A stretch of DNA of 64,000 nt, from positions 346,312 through 410,311 of the forward strand of contig NZ_JACHZR010000005.1 of the NCBI RefSeq assembly GCF_014193695.1, read 5' to 3'. Each line of letters opens with the position of its first letter. The stretch's first letter is position 1. This DNA is from Rhizobium sp. BK316 (lineage in GTDB: Bacteria; Pseudomonadota; Alphaproteobacteria; Rhizobiales; Rhizobiaceae). Below the pieces are notes generated by a model. That model was given only the letters and a program-made list of their open reading frames with translations, did not search any database and was not told where the DNA came from. The translations under genes and the position numbers were made by a program. Shown here piece after piece: positions 63,984 through 64,000 of this stretch.

Positions 63984-64000
63984 ATATTTCATTCCGGACG

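Overview
The window is GC-rich, densely packed DNA from an alphaproteobacterium, most likely the Rhizobium/Agrobacterium group. This is inferred from the gene families: ExoD, a thu-type sugar-uptake cluster, an AglR-like LacI regulator, several CUT1/CUT2 sugar ABC systems, two class III cyclases, and nrdHIEF behind a cobalamin riboswitch. No phage genes, transposases or CRISPR array were seen. An initiator tRNA lies at the right edge.

Layout. 0-4.5 kb: a cut-off SorC-type sugar regulator, ExoD, and convergent genes for an N-acetylglucosamine-type ROK kinase and a GH20 hexosaminidase. 4.5-10.1 kb: an RND efflux operon (tetR, adaptor, pump) behind a perfect 50-bp palindrome, then osmC. 10.2-13.6 kb: a GntR regulator with D-galactonate dehydratase, a DoxX protein and an SDR. 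13.6-19.4 kb: a class III cyclase, then a LacI regulator divergent from a dioxygenase, SDR and lactonase set. 19.1-29.1 kb: a thu-like CUT1 transporter with ThuA, divergent from a Gfo/Idh oxidoreductase, LacI and GH2 glycosidase. 29.1-36.1 kb: a second CUT1 transporter of glucose/mannose type, its LacI regulator and a second cyclase. 36.2-40.5 kb: nrdHIEF for class Ib ribonucleotide reductase, with a promoter, an NrdR box and a B12 riboswitch. 40.8-44.8 kb: a Zn/Cd-type P-ATPase with a divergent MerR regulator, and a flavoprotein. 45-49.1 kb: an AcoR-like regulator without its AAA+ domain, acetaldehyde dehydrogenase, DUF779, a DJ-1 protein and a ribbon-helix-helix protein. 49.3-57.1 kb: a ChaA antiporter, a second RND pump and a set of secreted proteins. 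57.7-62.7 kb: a CUT2 sugar transporter split into two divergent units with an epimerase and a FadR-type regulator, sharing a TTGTCTGACAA operator. 62.8-64 kb: an EF-hand protein, a glycine-zipper lipoprotein and tRNA-fMet.

How it fits together. Most of the window is modular sugar catabolism: each uptake system sits with its own LacI, GntR or RpiR regulator and one or two enzymes. The rest is efflux and metal or aldehyde stress defence. The best-supported regulatory reading is nrdHIEF: a sigma70-like promoter overlapped by an NrdR box, directly followed by a complete cobalamin riboswitch. Class Ib reductase should therefore be made when dNTPs and B12 are low. Another clear reading is the matched pair of TGTCnCAn4TGCGACA sites before the AcoR-like gene and before the aldehyde dehydrogenase. 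Functions come from motif and family recognition by eye; substrates of the sugar systems are inferred.
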